Source: Torreya grandis
Lineage: Eukaryota > Streptophyta > Pinopsida > Cupressales > Taxaceae
Assembly (NCBI GenBank): GCA_037957365.1
Contig: JARHVA010003524.1
Location: 620,001-684,000, forward strand
Reading direction: 5' to 3'
Length of the DNA: 64,000 nt
In this document: in pieces, positions 35,741 through 47,513 of the stretch
How the letters are laid out: each line of letters opens with the position of its first letter
How positions within the stretch are numbered: position 1 is the stretch's first letter
Position numbers and translations under genes: made by a program
The notes under the pieces: model-generated
The model's input: the letters and a program-made list of their open reading frames with translations, nothing else
Told to the model about the DNA's origin: nothing
Database searches by the model: none

Positions 35741-37128
35741 TGTCCCATTTTTATTAATTTTTTTTTTCAAGAAAAATCCCATTCCAATATTTTCCATGGA
35801 ATAAGGAAGGAGTTGGGAAAATAATTTATTTAATATTTTGTACTTGAGGTTATTTTATATTTTCAAGTTGTTTCAAAGGGGCCACTTAAATATTAAATAT
35901 ATTTTAATATTAAAGGGAATTGAAAAGTTGAATGTCTACAAGAAAACCTACTAATTAGGACATGGATTTATAGGAGGATATAATGATGATCTTCTAGGGA
36001 AACTTTCTAATTTTCTCTTGCTTTCTTAGCATCAAGATAAGTGGGTCAAATTTAGGAAAGTTTGGGAAATGGAAACAAAGGAGAAAGAGGCAAAATTTAA
36101 ATGTTTTATGGGAGAGAGGATAAATATAGAATTAGTTTCCTTTATTAACTCATGTCATATTATCAAATCAAGGATATTAGTATTTTGGCATTAAATTTGG
36201 GGCCTCATGTGTATTTATATGTTAGGATTTCCTTCTGGGCTATCTTTTGCCAATTCAACAAATTATTAGACTTTGCACTTCAAGTTTGCATCTAAGGATA
36301 AAAAAATTTAGGTGAGGAGATTTTTGGATTAAAAATAATTTATTTCAATATTCATAAGATGTATCCCCTTTGATTCAAGGAGGTGACGTCATCCAGATAT
36401 TATATTGGAGCTGATTAGTATTATTTATGAAAATTTTGTTGAGTTATATGTGTATTTACAGGTGTATTTTGGTGTGGTTTGATTTCCATATTTTTGATGT
36501 TGTGTTGGTTACTAATATAAATTTTGTAGATAATTTTTTTTATATATTTAAAATTTATAATATGTCACCTTTCATATTTATGGGATGTTTGATGTAATTA
36601 GGTGTCAAAATTGCCAAATCTAGGGCATTAGAAGCATCATGTTTTTTGCCATTGTGTGGAGTTATGGATTTTAGTTTGTAAGGGTGAAATTTGGTGGTTG
36701 TATTGGATATGTATTAGTAATTTTATAATCCTCAATATATCAAGGTAAAATACATAAATTATGGAATTCGTATTTTTATTCGAAGTAAAACATAGTCATT
36801 ACTATGGTATTTTTTACAAGTTTTTTGTGAAGAAAAATTTAGAGTTAATTTTAGTTTATGTTTGTTGAGTATATGCTTTTATTTCCTAAATATTTTCCAT
36901 TGTAACATCATCTTACATGTTTAAAAATTAGACTTCATTAATATAAAAACACTTGAAAGTTTCTGTGCAAAAAATATAAAATTTGAGTTTTAGCTTGTGA
37001 ATAAATTGTTAATTATATGTCATTATCTAGTTATATTATTCCAAATTATGTGGAAAGAGTTTGAAAATTAATGTTATGCTTCATATTTTATTTATTATAA
37101 ATAAAATTTTAAATTTTTTTTGGGGACA
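35741..37128 (+). repeat. 5' LTR of element F
   Basis: The LTR is defined by one copy only: TG...CA with 6-bp inverted ends, the junction with E RT sequence on the left and a primer site 6 bp past the right end. Inside it is AT-rich with no ORF. About 1388 bp long. Confidence 0.65.
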
Positions 37129-37134
37129 TGATAA

Positions 37135-37146
37135 TGGTATCAGAGC
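37135..37146 (+). other. primer binding site of F, tRNA-Met type
   Basis: tggtatcagagc is a perfect match to the complement of the initiator tRNA-Met 3' end, six bases after the LTR. Confidence 0.85.
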
Positions 37147-37289
37147 AAAGGTCTTGCTAGCCAGCAGGGTATTGATTTGTTAATGTGAATCATGGGAAGT
37201 TTATTTCAATCTATGTTTAAGTGTACCTAGAATAAATCAGAACAAGAGTCCCCTATCAATAAATTTTAGAGAATCATCCAATTTTATCT

Positions 37290-38260
37290 ATCCTAGGGCC
37301 TTTACATAAATAAAATGAATTGGAAAATATGCTTTATGCATTTAGAAGATATTTGGAGTTTTAGTATCAACTAAAAGATGTTCTGCTTAATAATTCGAAG
37401 GAAATAGAAGTTTATTTATCTAAGGTTGGCCAATGAAATTACAGAATTTTAAAATTAAATATAAATTCATTAATGGTTTCTTTGGTCCAACCCAAGTTTA
37501 TGAGACATCTTGATGAAGATGTGATCTTTGCAGTCACCTCTTACCTTAGTGAAATCACAAGAATTACAACTCCAAAAATTCCTTAAAAGGATCACATAAT
37601 GAAGGAGGCGTTTCAACTAATTGTGGAAAGTTTCTAGGATTTAGATGATATGGTAAATCCTTATTTTTATAAGAGGGTAAATATTATAGAAACTATTGCA
37701 ATGGTTGGCTTTTGTGTTGTGATGCTAGATCTTGATTCTGAAGATCTTATTCTTGAAATGTTTCAATAGCTATTGACTACGATTAATATGAGTCATATAA
37801 AAAGTGTTATAATTTGTATGTATAACATTGTGACTGAGACTTTGAGGGAGAGTGATGATATCTCCCAGCCACTCATATCTATTATATTGGATGGTTTAAG
37901 GCAAGACCATAACATTTCTCTAGCTACACATATGTTAGATAGAAATGTTGCTAATATATGTGAAGAAAAATTGAAACCATTTATGACAGTGGATCATAAG
38001 GAAGAAGAAGTGAAAGTTTTAGAGAAATATTCAAATTCTAAAAAAGTGGAGGATGAAAATAAGAAGGTAAAACAAGAATAATTTTAGACTATCTTTTTAG
38101 AAGGTTTAATAGAGGATCATGTTGATTTTGGTAATGAAGCCAAGAAGAATATTTGGGTTAGCCCTAAGTTGGGATCTTTATGTTACAAAAATGAAGGTGT
38201 TGAGGATATTTCAATTATTTATCTTATGGAAAAGGTGGATGAGTAGGTTGAATGCATCCT
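37290..38260 (+). pseudogene. PDS5: PDS5-like cohesin cofactor relic, intron-free, inside element F
   Basis: PDS5 binds cohesin and regulates sister-chromatid cohesion in the nucleus. One plus-strand frame, from about 37305 to 38081, aligns with the N-terminus and HEAT repeats of plant PDS5: an ELENMLYAFRRYL start, VYLSKVGQ, AVTSYLSEITRITTP, MKEAFQLIVESF, CVVMLDLDSEDLILEMFQ and TLRESDDISQPL. An acidic/lysine-rich segment follows (37990-38080), as in the short PDS5C-type proteins. Stops at 37362, 37434, near 37585, near 37635, at 37767 and at 38079 kill it, with no frameshift up to 38081. No introns interrupt it, so it derives from a spliced mRNA. Homology after 38081 is uncertain. The relic starts about 150 bp after the primer site, where gag would normally lie. 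Confidence 0.75.
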
Positions 38261-38353
38261 AAGGTATGGAAATCATTTAAATTTAATGTTTCCTACTATG
38301 TCACTACTGTACCTTAGGTGTTCAAAGAGTAAATAATATGTACATTAGTCCCT

Positions 38354-39276
38354 TGTTAGTCCAAATGAGAAAAAAATCAAGCATAATAATACATTAGGCA
38401 TAAACATTAATTCCTAATAACTAGGGGGAGCATAACATAATAAGCAAGATCACAAAATAGAGATAAAGATAATACAAATTCCTTACCTCCTTTGCCAAAT
38501 TTTATGCTTACTTATTGGTATAAGGATGATCGTGCTTAGACTATGATGGTTTTAGTCAATAAGGTATTCCAAAAAAATAACCTTATACATAAAATCTTAG
38601 TTAACAATGGTGTGGGAACTTTTATTTACATCTCAAAGAACTAACTCTAACCCTAGGGAGGTTAGGTTAAATTCTAACTTAGGTTGAGTCTAAATTAACC
38701 TAGGTTGAGTCAGTCTAACTCTAATTGGGGTTAGGGCACTCATGAAATATTGACACCTCAATTTTAGATATTTATGAGGCATGATAAATCACTTTAAATA
38801 TTTTTGAGGTGTGACTCATATTTTTGAATATTTTAGAGATAATAAATCACTTAGCTCATTTGACCTTTGACTTCATATTTGGATAAAAATTATTCTTTTG
38901 GTAAATGAAATTCACTAATTTGATTTAGAATTTTTATTTAGGAAAGTTAATTAAGATTTACAATGTAATTAATCTTGATTAGTGATTTTTAGATTTTGGC
39001 AATTATTTTCAATGTCATGTATTAATAGCTTAACCAGTCAAAAGTGTCAAATTACTAGGTCATAATTTAACTAGGGTTAGAACTAAACTAGGTTAGTGAT
39101 GCATATAGGTTAATACACCAAATAAGCTAAATTAATCATTTTTTTGGGCAATTAAATCCCTTATGTAGATGAATTTTTATAATTTAGGTGATTTATAGAT
39201 TTAAAATGTGTCATTTGCTAAAAATTGAACTAAATGTTGGTTTAGACACAAAAGTGGCCAAAACTAAGTGTTTATA
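38354..39276 (-). repeat. 3' LTR of element D
   Basis: On the plus strand it starts tgttagtccaaatg and ends gtgtttata (minus-strand start TATAAACACTTAG, where TG would be expected). It aligns with LTR J at 5015-6064. The direction is set by the polypurine-like tract at its right end and the pol of D further right. Confidence 0.7.
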
Positions 39277-39290
39277 GTTTACCCCTATTT
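39277..39290 (-). other. polypurine-like tract of D
   Basis: The plus strand gtttacccctattt gives AAATAGGGGTAAAC on the minus strand, adjoining the LTR. It is weaker than those of A, B and G. Confidence 0.45.
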
Positions 39291-39354
39291 GAGAAGTTGT
39301 TGAAAGACATAGGAATAGTAACATATTTTAAAATAATGAAAAAATTATTAATCC

Positions 39355-39900
39355 AAATATTTCATGCCCCAAAGGGTAGTTGATAAGCCCTTGATGCCCC
39401 CTTGAGGGAGTGGGAGACAAAATAGAATTATTGAATATTACTTTGAAATGAATAAAATGACATGATCTAGTGGTAACAGGGGTAGGATTATTGAATTGAC
39501 GAAAGGTGGTTATAAATAGTAATAGTGAAGGAGTCACTAATTTTCCTAAAGGTGGTTATAATCAATAATGGAGGGTGTGACACTAGTTTTCCCAAAGGTC
39601 ATTATAGGTAGTGGCATGAATAAATGCCCCAACAGGGTGGTGGAATGGGTATTAATTTGCCCAAAGGCAACTTAATCAATAATGAAATGGGAAACCTTGA
39701 TTTTATCAAAGGTGGTTATAACCAGGGACAAAAAACATGAAATACTAATTTTCCCAAAGGCATTTATAATCAATAACATAAGCATTTACCCCAAAATGGT
39801 GGGTGGAGTAAAATAATGATTTTCCCAAAGGCAGATATAATCATTAGCATAGGATGTAAAGATAATGATTTTATGATAGGTGGTTATAATTATTAGATTG
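39355..39900. repeat. tandem repeat, 46-bp unit with a higher-order 46-46-69 pattern
   Basis: The core actaattttcccaaaggtgg, with ttataatcaataa after it, recurs with the aaagg (or atagg) word at 39502, 39548, 39594, 39663, 39708, 39756, 39827 and 39876. The steps are 46, 46, 69, 45, 48, 71 and 49 bp. Every third unit carries an extra piece of about 23 bp (catgaataaatgccccaaca, or gcatttaccccaaaatgg), giving a higher-order unit of 161-164 bp. It lies in the 3' untranslated region of D. Related units occur at 52005-52110. Confidence 0.7.
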
Positions 39901-40690
39901 GTTAAAAATAGAATTTGCTACAACAAGGTAAATTCGTAAGGTTAACTATATGAAAAATCCATATAATAGATTTATGATGAGTTGGCAAAGGATAAAGACA
40001 CATTTTATCCTAAATGTGAGTTTAAAGATGCACATTCAAACAAACATGAGATATAGGTTGAAAAAATTGTGTTGTCAAAGGGTCTCAGGGAAGGCCCAAA
40101 AAGATGGTATATTGTATGAGATGTTCTTTGAATATTATTATTTTATTATGTTGTATGACTCATATGTATGTTTATTCAGAGATGCTCATCTATATAAACA
40201 CATAATAAATAATTTTTTGCTCTTGTTTATTACTCATGTATTTAGGCATGTGTTAGGGTAGATGGTTGTTTTTTGAATACATCAGAGAGATACTTCCATT
40301 TCTTTACTAGAATAGACTCCTTGTGATCATGGTTTAATTTAGTTTATGATATTATACATGATAGTTATAAATAACTAAAATGGCAATTCATATCTTAAGC
40401 ATGGAAAACTTATTTTAAATGTAAATATAAATAATTTAAGAATAAGATATGGATAATAAAATACTAAGTGTAAATATAATAAATAAATAAATTTTAATAC
40501 TAAATACAAAAATTCACAACAAAAATACATGATATAGATAATCAAGACGTAAGTGTAAATAACATGTAATAATCTTACAAAAATCGAGAAATAAATAACA
40601 AAACAAAAAAAAAAAAAAAAAAACACCTATAAAAAAACAAAAAAACACTAATAAACAAACAAATTAAATAAACAACACATAAATAAATAT
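39901..40690 (-). other. 3' untranslated region of D left of G, with A-rich tract
   Basis: No coding domain. The 103-codon plus-strand stretch at 39950-40261 has no motif I recognise. From 40380 the sequence becomes AT-rich and from 40590 to 40690 it is almost pure A/C (a run of about 20 A, then aacaaa words). The same type of sequence continues at 50390-50520 on the other side of G. Confidence 0.5.
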
Positions 40691-43544
40691 TGAGCATTAT
40701 TCCTATTGTTGAAGTTTGGCATTGATATTGTCATTGATGTCAAAGGTTCTCAAAGAAAGTGTTCATGAGGTCATTAAAGAATGTTATTTTTTGATAACAT
40801 CATTGAGAGGTATGAAATTGTCTAAGGATATTTTAGGACATATGATCAAGGTATAATAGCATCAATATGTGTTTCAAGGTCAATTGTTAAGTTTCAAGAG
40901 CTTGAGAATCCTAGTCATGACATTTGTCATTACATGAAAAGAACTTGTGAGAATGTATGAGATTGGTGGTTTGGTGATATGGATACAAAAAAGGCATAAG
41001 AGGTTGTATGAGGTTTTTTTATCATGAATATGAGATATTGGATCACTCATTAGAGTCTTAGAGTGAGCCTACATAGGTAGGACCTATAGACTTAGTATGT
41101 AACTAGACCACCTCTAGACCCTACTTGGACTAATGAGGCATCATGATCTATTTTCAAGGCATATGAAGGATTTTTAACAATTTTTGATCATGTGATATTT
41201 TGTGTGATCATGTAAGTGATATTGAGAGTGCATGAAAAGAGGCTTGAAGGTGAATTTCAAAGCTTAATGTGGTTTGCAGGTCAAGGTCCAAGCAAGCAAA
41301 GAGAGCGATGGTGGACAAATGAGGTATGATATTAAAATTTCAAGATAAGAATGAGAATGTGAGATTTTTAAGTGGTGTGATATGTTTTCCTAAGTGTGTT
41401 GATCAAGTTTGAGGTCAAAGTTTTCAAGAAAAGGCATGAAAAGTGGTTTTGAGGTTTCTCAAGTGCACAAAATGAAGGGTTCTCAATCGAAATAGGAATT
41501 TAAAGTGTTAATTGACATGTTTAACCTTTTAATTGGAACCTAAGATATTTATGAGAGATGGGGAAGGGTCATATATAATATATCCAAGCATTAGTTTTGG
41601 AAATAAGAGGCAGTCCTTTATAAATAATTATTAACACCAAAAATAGTGTTAACCCTCTCTACAATCCTAACACTAACTTGATATGAAATATATTGTTAAA
41701 AATATCAAAAAATGGTCTTGAATTACTATAAAAACTATTAGATCATGAATTAAACTCTCCCAAACATCTATAGGTGTGATTTGTTTGTCAGGTGATTTAA
41801 TGGATTATGAAAGGCCTTGTTTCTAAAAAATTTGATGTAGCAGTCAGAGTTAACCAAGTCAAATTTGATAAATGGATGGAGGAAAAAGATTAAGAATTAT
41901 ATTTTATGTATATGGTTGTTTATAATTAGGTTATATACCTAATTTTTTTTAAACTTGTCATCCAAGTTGACCAGTTGCTAACATGCCTAATTGTGTTAAA
42001 CTTATTAAATAGTGAAAAAACTAGATAGAAATGAGAAGTTGATTAGGGATGAATAAAAGTACATGGATAATTTTTTAAATATTTTTAATAAATTTTGATG
42101 TTGGATATATATTTTTTATATTGTTGAAAATGTTGCTCATAAATTGACCTATCTAGTTCAGATGAGACAATGAGGTACAAGACTAAGATTAGTCTGCAAG
42201 ACCAATAATATCATTTGAAAATATTAAATATCTATATAATAATGATAAAATGGCCTCATAATATCACATAAATTCATTTAAATTATCTGAAAGTGCTTTT
42301 ATGAGTGTTTTAGGTCATTATTTCCATGACTATGTTGTGAGGCTAGTAGGCAATTTTGAGTGGGCTACTTGTACAGAAGGGTTTGAGTCCTTTTACCTTG
42401 TGTAATGAAGTTAATGAAATTGGGGAATTTTTTTATGTATTTAATGTTTTATTTATATTATTTTTTCTATGTTTGTTTGACAAAATTATGTTTTTTCTTC
42501 ATTTGTTTAAGACAGACTTTCTGGGTATGCACATGCCTAATTATGAATAGTGTTAATGACATGCTTCAAGTGGTGGTTGGAGATAAAAGGTGCCATGGAA
42601 ATGATATGATATTTTTATGGGAATATTTTAGTGACATATTATATTTTCTTTATGTGTGATATTTTTGAAAGTGTTTCAAATATTTCAAGGGTAATGTGTG
42701 CTAATGAAGGCCTAATTGAATTAGGTCTCCTTAAGGCCTAAAAGAGGTTTTTGGTCCTATATGATATGAATAACATATTTTAATTTTTTATTAATTTTTT
42801 TATAATTTAATAAGGCCTATTTTATGTAAAATATAAATATTAAAGTGTGTATATCTAAAAAATGGGTGTATGAGCAATAATCTAGTATAAGAACAAGGCT
42901 TAATAAGCTAAATTGACCAGTTAGAGAATGAGAGAGTTGAAGCAGAAGATATAATAATTTGAAGAGAAAAATAAGGTATTTTATACTATCATAAGGGTTC
43001 ATATAAAATATCATTAATATATAACATAGGTACTATAGATGACTATCAAGGTTAAATGACCTAATCTATTTTGAAGAGACCTAGTTGAGCGAAGGAGCCT
43101 AGAAGGCAATTTGAGAGGGCTAAGAGTGTGAAGAGATGAAGAGGTGGTCATAATCAGTTGGTTGAGAAAAAATATGTCCTAAAGGTGATGAAATAAATTG
43201 TGTGGATGATTTTATTTTGAGTCATCTAGAGGGTTGGTGTCTCCTTACAAGTAGGTGCTTACTAAAGCCTAGTCAATTAGGTGTTCCAAGTGAATTTTAT
43301 ACTTCACCAAATATTGATGTTTGTATTATAGTAATATATTCAATTTGCATCATCATTTGTTTTTATTCCCCTTGAGGGTTTCTCACTAAAATAAGTGTTC
43401 TATGTGTTATTCTCTTATCTCATGCTCATGGTTCTTAATGTGTTTCTAGTTCACTATGTTGTTTTGATAATTCATGAAAGCTAAAGTAAAGTTGTAAATT
43501 TTTTTGATAACTGATCCCCCCCCCTCTCAATCATTATGCTTCCA
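40691..43544 (+). repeat. 5' LTR of element G
   Basis: Starts tgagcattattcctattg and ends tatgcttcca. It is colinear with 47514-50389, sharing for example ggcattgatattgtcattga, caaatttgataaatggatgg and ggaggcctaattgaattagg-like segments. The open stretches at 42356-42659 lie inside this LTR and are not genes. Confidence 0.85.
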
Positions 43545-43549
43545 AAAAT

Positions 43550-43561
43550 TAGTATTAGAGC
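43550..43561 (+). other. primer binding site of G, decayed tRNA-Met type
   Basis: tagtattagagc differs from the standard tggtatcagagc at two positions, both G or C changed to A or T. It starts five bases after the LTR end. Confidence 0.7.
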
Positions 43562-43614
43562 TTGATACTTTTATAAAAGTCTAATAGCTTGAAGGTGATC
43601 TTAAGAAGCACAAT

Positions 43615-46600
43615 ATGTCTTGTGATCAATAGGAAGAAGACAACATGTATGATGAAGAAGTCTACTTTGACAATGAAGAAGGGGAAACTAGAATAGATAT
43701 TAAAACTAAGCTCATAAGTGCCCTTGATGGATTGAAAATAAAAAATAGACTATTAAGGGACTTAGGGGTCAGTTATAAGGTATTAACACAAGTTTTAAGT
43801 TAAAATAAGGTTGGATATAATCAGTTTAAAATAGAGCTAGATTCCTTGAAGGTTGAGTATGAGCAGCTCATAGACAAAATGAGCCAGTTTGAGAGAGTGA
43901 AAGTGAGAATTTAGATCAAGTAACTAATACCAACATGAAAATACCAATAAGATAGACCAACATAATATAGGGTAAGTCATCATGGGATCATGAAAAAAGA
44001 AGTAATTAATTAATAAGTAACCACAAAAATATTATTTTCTACATTTGTCATAATATAAGACACATTTCAAGATTCTACTCTAATAGAATTAGAAGGACCT
44101 CAAGATTCAAAAAGATAAATGAAGATCCTAGAATGCATGAGAAGAGTCAAACATTGGTATAGAATCCAAAGCAAGTTAGGACTAATCATATTGAGCTCAA
44201 GAGTCAAGATGGACTATTTTCCAAGGAGGAATAGAAAACCAAAGAGGATTCTATGATAACTCAGACTACCTTTCACATTCAAGATGAATGCATGAAATGG
44301 TATATATATAGTGATTGATCAAGCCACATGACAAGATATATAAATAATTTCATCTCATTAAAAAAGAATGCTATAGAAATAGTGAGGTTTGGTGACAACA
44401 CAACTACTAATATAGTTGGTAAGGGTGTATTGAGTTTGGACAATGGGATGACAAAAACACAAAATGTGTTGTATGTGGAAGATTTTAAACATAACTTGCT
44501 TATTCTAAGTCAAATGTGCAATCAAGGACACACACTAAAATTTCATGACAAAGGGTGTGAGATAAGGATAACCAAATTAGGAAGGTGAATTACTAATGCT
44601 AAGAGAAATAAAAAAAATCTATATGCTTTTAATGATATCAAGAAGGAGAGATGCTTCATGAGCAAGATATATTAAAGTTGGATATGTATTAGAAGGTTAG
44701 GTCACCTAAAATTTGAAAATCTAGTCAATATTATCACTAATAAGTCTATGAATAATATGCCTAAGATCACCAAACCTACAAACATACTTTGCAAGGCTTG
44801 TCAACATGGTAAGTAGACTAGAAGAAGGTTCAAGTCCAAAGAGTGCTCTACTGCAAGACCCTTGGAGATAATACACACTAATCTATATGGTACTATTATA
44901 ATTCAAAGCATGCAAGGAGATAACTACTTCATGTTACTCATAGATGATTACATAATAATGATTTGGGTTGCATTCTTGAAATAAAAATTAGAATCTCTTG
45001 ATAAGTACAAGGTATTTAAGACTCTTGTTGAGAATGAGAAGAATGGGAAGATCAAGTTACTAAGATCTAATAGAGGAGGAGAGTTTTGGTCTAATGATTT
45101 TGATGAATTTTGTGAGGTTTGTGGAATAAGGATACAATTATTAGTAGCTAGGACACATCAATAGAATGGGGTAGTGGAAAGGAAGAATAAGATAGTTCAA
45201 GAGATGGATAAAACTATGCTAAATGAATCTATAATATCTGATGGATATTAGAGAGAGGTATTAAGCACTATTTTATACATTTTTAATAGAGTAAAAATAA
45301 AGACTAATGGAAACAAGACTCCTTATGAATAATAAAAGGGTAGACCTACCAATGTGGACCACATTAGAGTGTGTGGAAGAAAATGTTTCATCAAAAGAGA
45401 TGATGAAGACTTGGGTAAGTTTGATTCTAGATTTTATGAAGGCATATTATTAGGATACTCATCAATGAGCTCAACCTATCGATTTTATAACTAGAGACTA
45501 AAAAATATAGTGGAATGCACCAATATGAAGATTGACAAGACAAGAAAATCTCACTCATAGTCAAAGAGAACTTTAGAGAATATAGACTTCAAGAATGAAG
45601 AGGAGACTATAGAGGTTCATGAGGAAGAAGAAGAATTTTAAGAGAGACAAGACTCAAAAGGACCTTTAAGATAGATTCAAAGAAATCACCTTGATCTCAA
45701 TTCATTGGCAATAAGAATGCAGGTGTGAAAATAAGGAGAAGACTGGTAAGTAATTTAAATCAAGATAATTTTATTCTATTATCCAAGATTGAACCTAAGA
45801 TTATTATATAAGTAAGCAAAGATAAATTTTGGATAGGTTTTATGAATGAGGAGTTAGACCAAATAGATAAGAATGAGATTTGGGCACTAGTTCCTAGGCC
45901 GAAAGACATGAATGTAATTGTCAAAAAATGGGTGTTTAGAAATAATTTGAATGGATATGGATAAGTCACTAGGAACAAGTATAGATTGGTATGAAAGGTA
46001 TATGCACAAGTTGAATGGCTAGATTTTGAGGAGACATTTTCACCAATAGTAATATTAGAGGTCATCAGACTATTTCTAGCATATGCAAGATTCATGATAT
46101 ACCATATGGATGTCAAATATGCCTTTTTGAATGGGAATTTAGAAGATGAAGTGTACATTGAGAGACCTAAAGGGTTCTCACTATCAAATGACAAAGACTA
46201 TGTTTCTAGTTTGAAAAAGGCTCTCTATGGTATAAAGAAAGATCTTGGAGTTTGGTATGCTAGGTTGAATAAGTATCTATTGGATCAAGGATTCAAAAGA
46301 GGAGTTTTAGATGAGAACATGACCAAGGCCTTTATATAGGTGATGAATAAAAAGTTTTATATTTCCATATTAGGAGAAATATAATTCTTTATTGGGCTGT
46401 AAATCATGAAATATGTAAAAGGTATATTCATCTCATAAGCCAAGTACATAAGGTAGATGTTGAATAAGTTTGAGGTCGAATATTTCAAGGTATTTAGTAC
46501 ACCCATGATCATAGGATGTAAGTTTATTAAGTAAGATGAGTCTTTAAAGGTCAATCAGATGTCATATAGGTTAATTATTGGAAGTTTTTTTTACACCACT

Positions 46601-47236
46601 ACCTCTAGACCCAACATCGTGCAAGTAGTAGGTCTTATGGTAAGGTTTCAAGTAGATCTAAAAGAGAATCATATACAAGTAGTCAAAATGATACTCAGGT
46701 ATCTCAAGGTGACTATGGAGTATGGATTATGGTATCCAAGAAGTAAGGAGTTAAATTTTATATCCTACATAGATGCAAATTGGGCAGGAAGTATAGATGA
46801 TAGAAAGAGTACTAGTGGAGGAGCTTTCTTCCTAGGTGGGTGCATAGTTTCATGGATAAGCAAAAATCAACCATCATTAGATTTCTCTAATTCTGAGGCT
46901 AACTACATTTTAAAAAATTTATGTTGCACTTAGGTCTCATGGATGAGATAGACCCTAAAAGATTATATGGTGGAGTATAATGGTCTTAGTCCTATCTATT
47001 GTGATAATACAAGTGTTATAAGCATCTCAAAGAACCCTATCATGCACTCAAGGACAAAACAGATTCCCATCAAGTATCATTTTATAAGGGAGTAGGTAAG
47101 TGAATAGAGTGTCAAACTTAAATATGTTTCTACACATGATCAAATTGTAGACATCTTGACCAAACCACTTATAAATGTAACTTTTAAATGCCTAAGACAT
47201 GAATTGGGTGTAATTCCTACCCCTAGTAATCATTAA
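43615..47236 (+). pseudogene. gag-pol relic of element G
   Basis: An ATG at 43615 opens a glutamate-rich coiled-coil gag end (43640-43920), then a decayed zinc knuckle (about 44035-44075). The protease active site is degraded near 44315 before SSHMTR. The open stretch 44328-44588 is the protease and pre-integrase region. Integrase spans about 44690-45300 (RRLGH-like start, HTNLYG, LRSNRGGEF with Asn for the second catalytic Asp, VVERKNKIVQ). RT spans about 45750-46380 (KKWVFRNN, DVKYAFLNGNLEDEVYIERP) but lacks YVDD. RNase H is at 46559-47110 (YIDANWAGSIDDRKSTSGG). The frame ends LTKPL..., stop at 47234. More than a dozen stops make it non-functional. Confidence 0.8.
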
Positions 47237-47246
47237 AAAATTCAAG

Positions 47247-47258
47247 TACTTAGGGGGA
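47247..47258 (+). other. first purine-rich tract after pol of G
   Basis: cttagggggaga shortly after the stop codon resembles a polypurine tract but lies about 255 bp before the LTR. It may be an additional priming site or a relic. Confidence 0.35.
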
Positions 47259-47488
47259 GATAATAATTCTCATTATCTCTAAATAAAGGTAAGTTGTTTG
47301 AAGAATGTATGCATGGAGATTAGGGAACATATTTGTATTATGTCTCGTGAACTAATAATTCATGTGTGTTGAGTATTTTGGTTGCAAGGAGTTGTATACA
47401 TCACTTTGTCATTTATGTTAAAGGGGTATAAAGACAAAAATAGAGAGATAAAAATTATTATTATACATTATTTTTTGACACATATGAT

Positions 47489-47500
47489 AGAGGGGGATAT
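47489..47500 (+). other. polypurine tract of element G
   Basis: agagggggatat stands just before the 3' LTR, the expected place for the plus-strand primer. Confidence 0.8.
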
Positions 47501-47513
47501 TTTTTAGCATTAT

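Larger units (their letters stand above)
35741..38353 (+). mobile_element. LTR retrotransposon F (5' part), carrying a PDS5 relic
   Basis: F begins with an LTR with perfect TGTCCC...GGGACA inverted ends, followed by a tRNA-Met primer site and a PDS5-like reading frame. It interrupts the RT of E at 35740 and is itself cut at 38353, where the LTR of D starts. The rest of F should lie beyond the right window edge, past the other end of D. No gag or pol of F is visible here. Left flank bases are tggca; the matching duplication is outside the window. Confidence 0.7.

Noticed and set aside
37773..38081. 102-codon ORF as a separate gene starting at TTG
   Set aside because: It is the last open part of the longer PDS5-like frame, which extends upstream through in-frame stops.
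40590..40690. Poly-A run as the tail of a LINE, SINE or processed pseudogene
   Set aside because: No LINE or gene relic lies upstream, and the A-rich sequence continues on the other side of copia G as part of D.
42356..42659. Overlapping 64- and 84-codon ORFs
   Set aside because: They lie inside the 5' LTR of G and are not conserved at the matching place of the 3' LTR.
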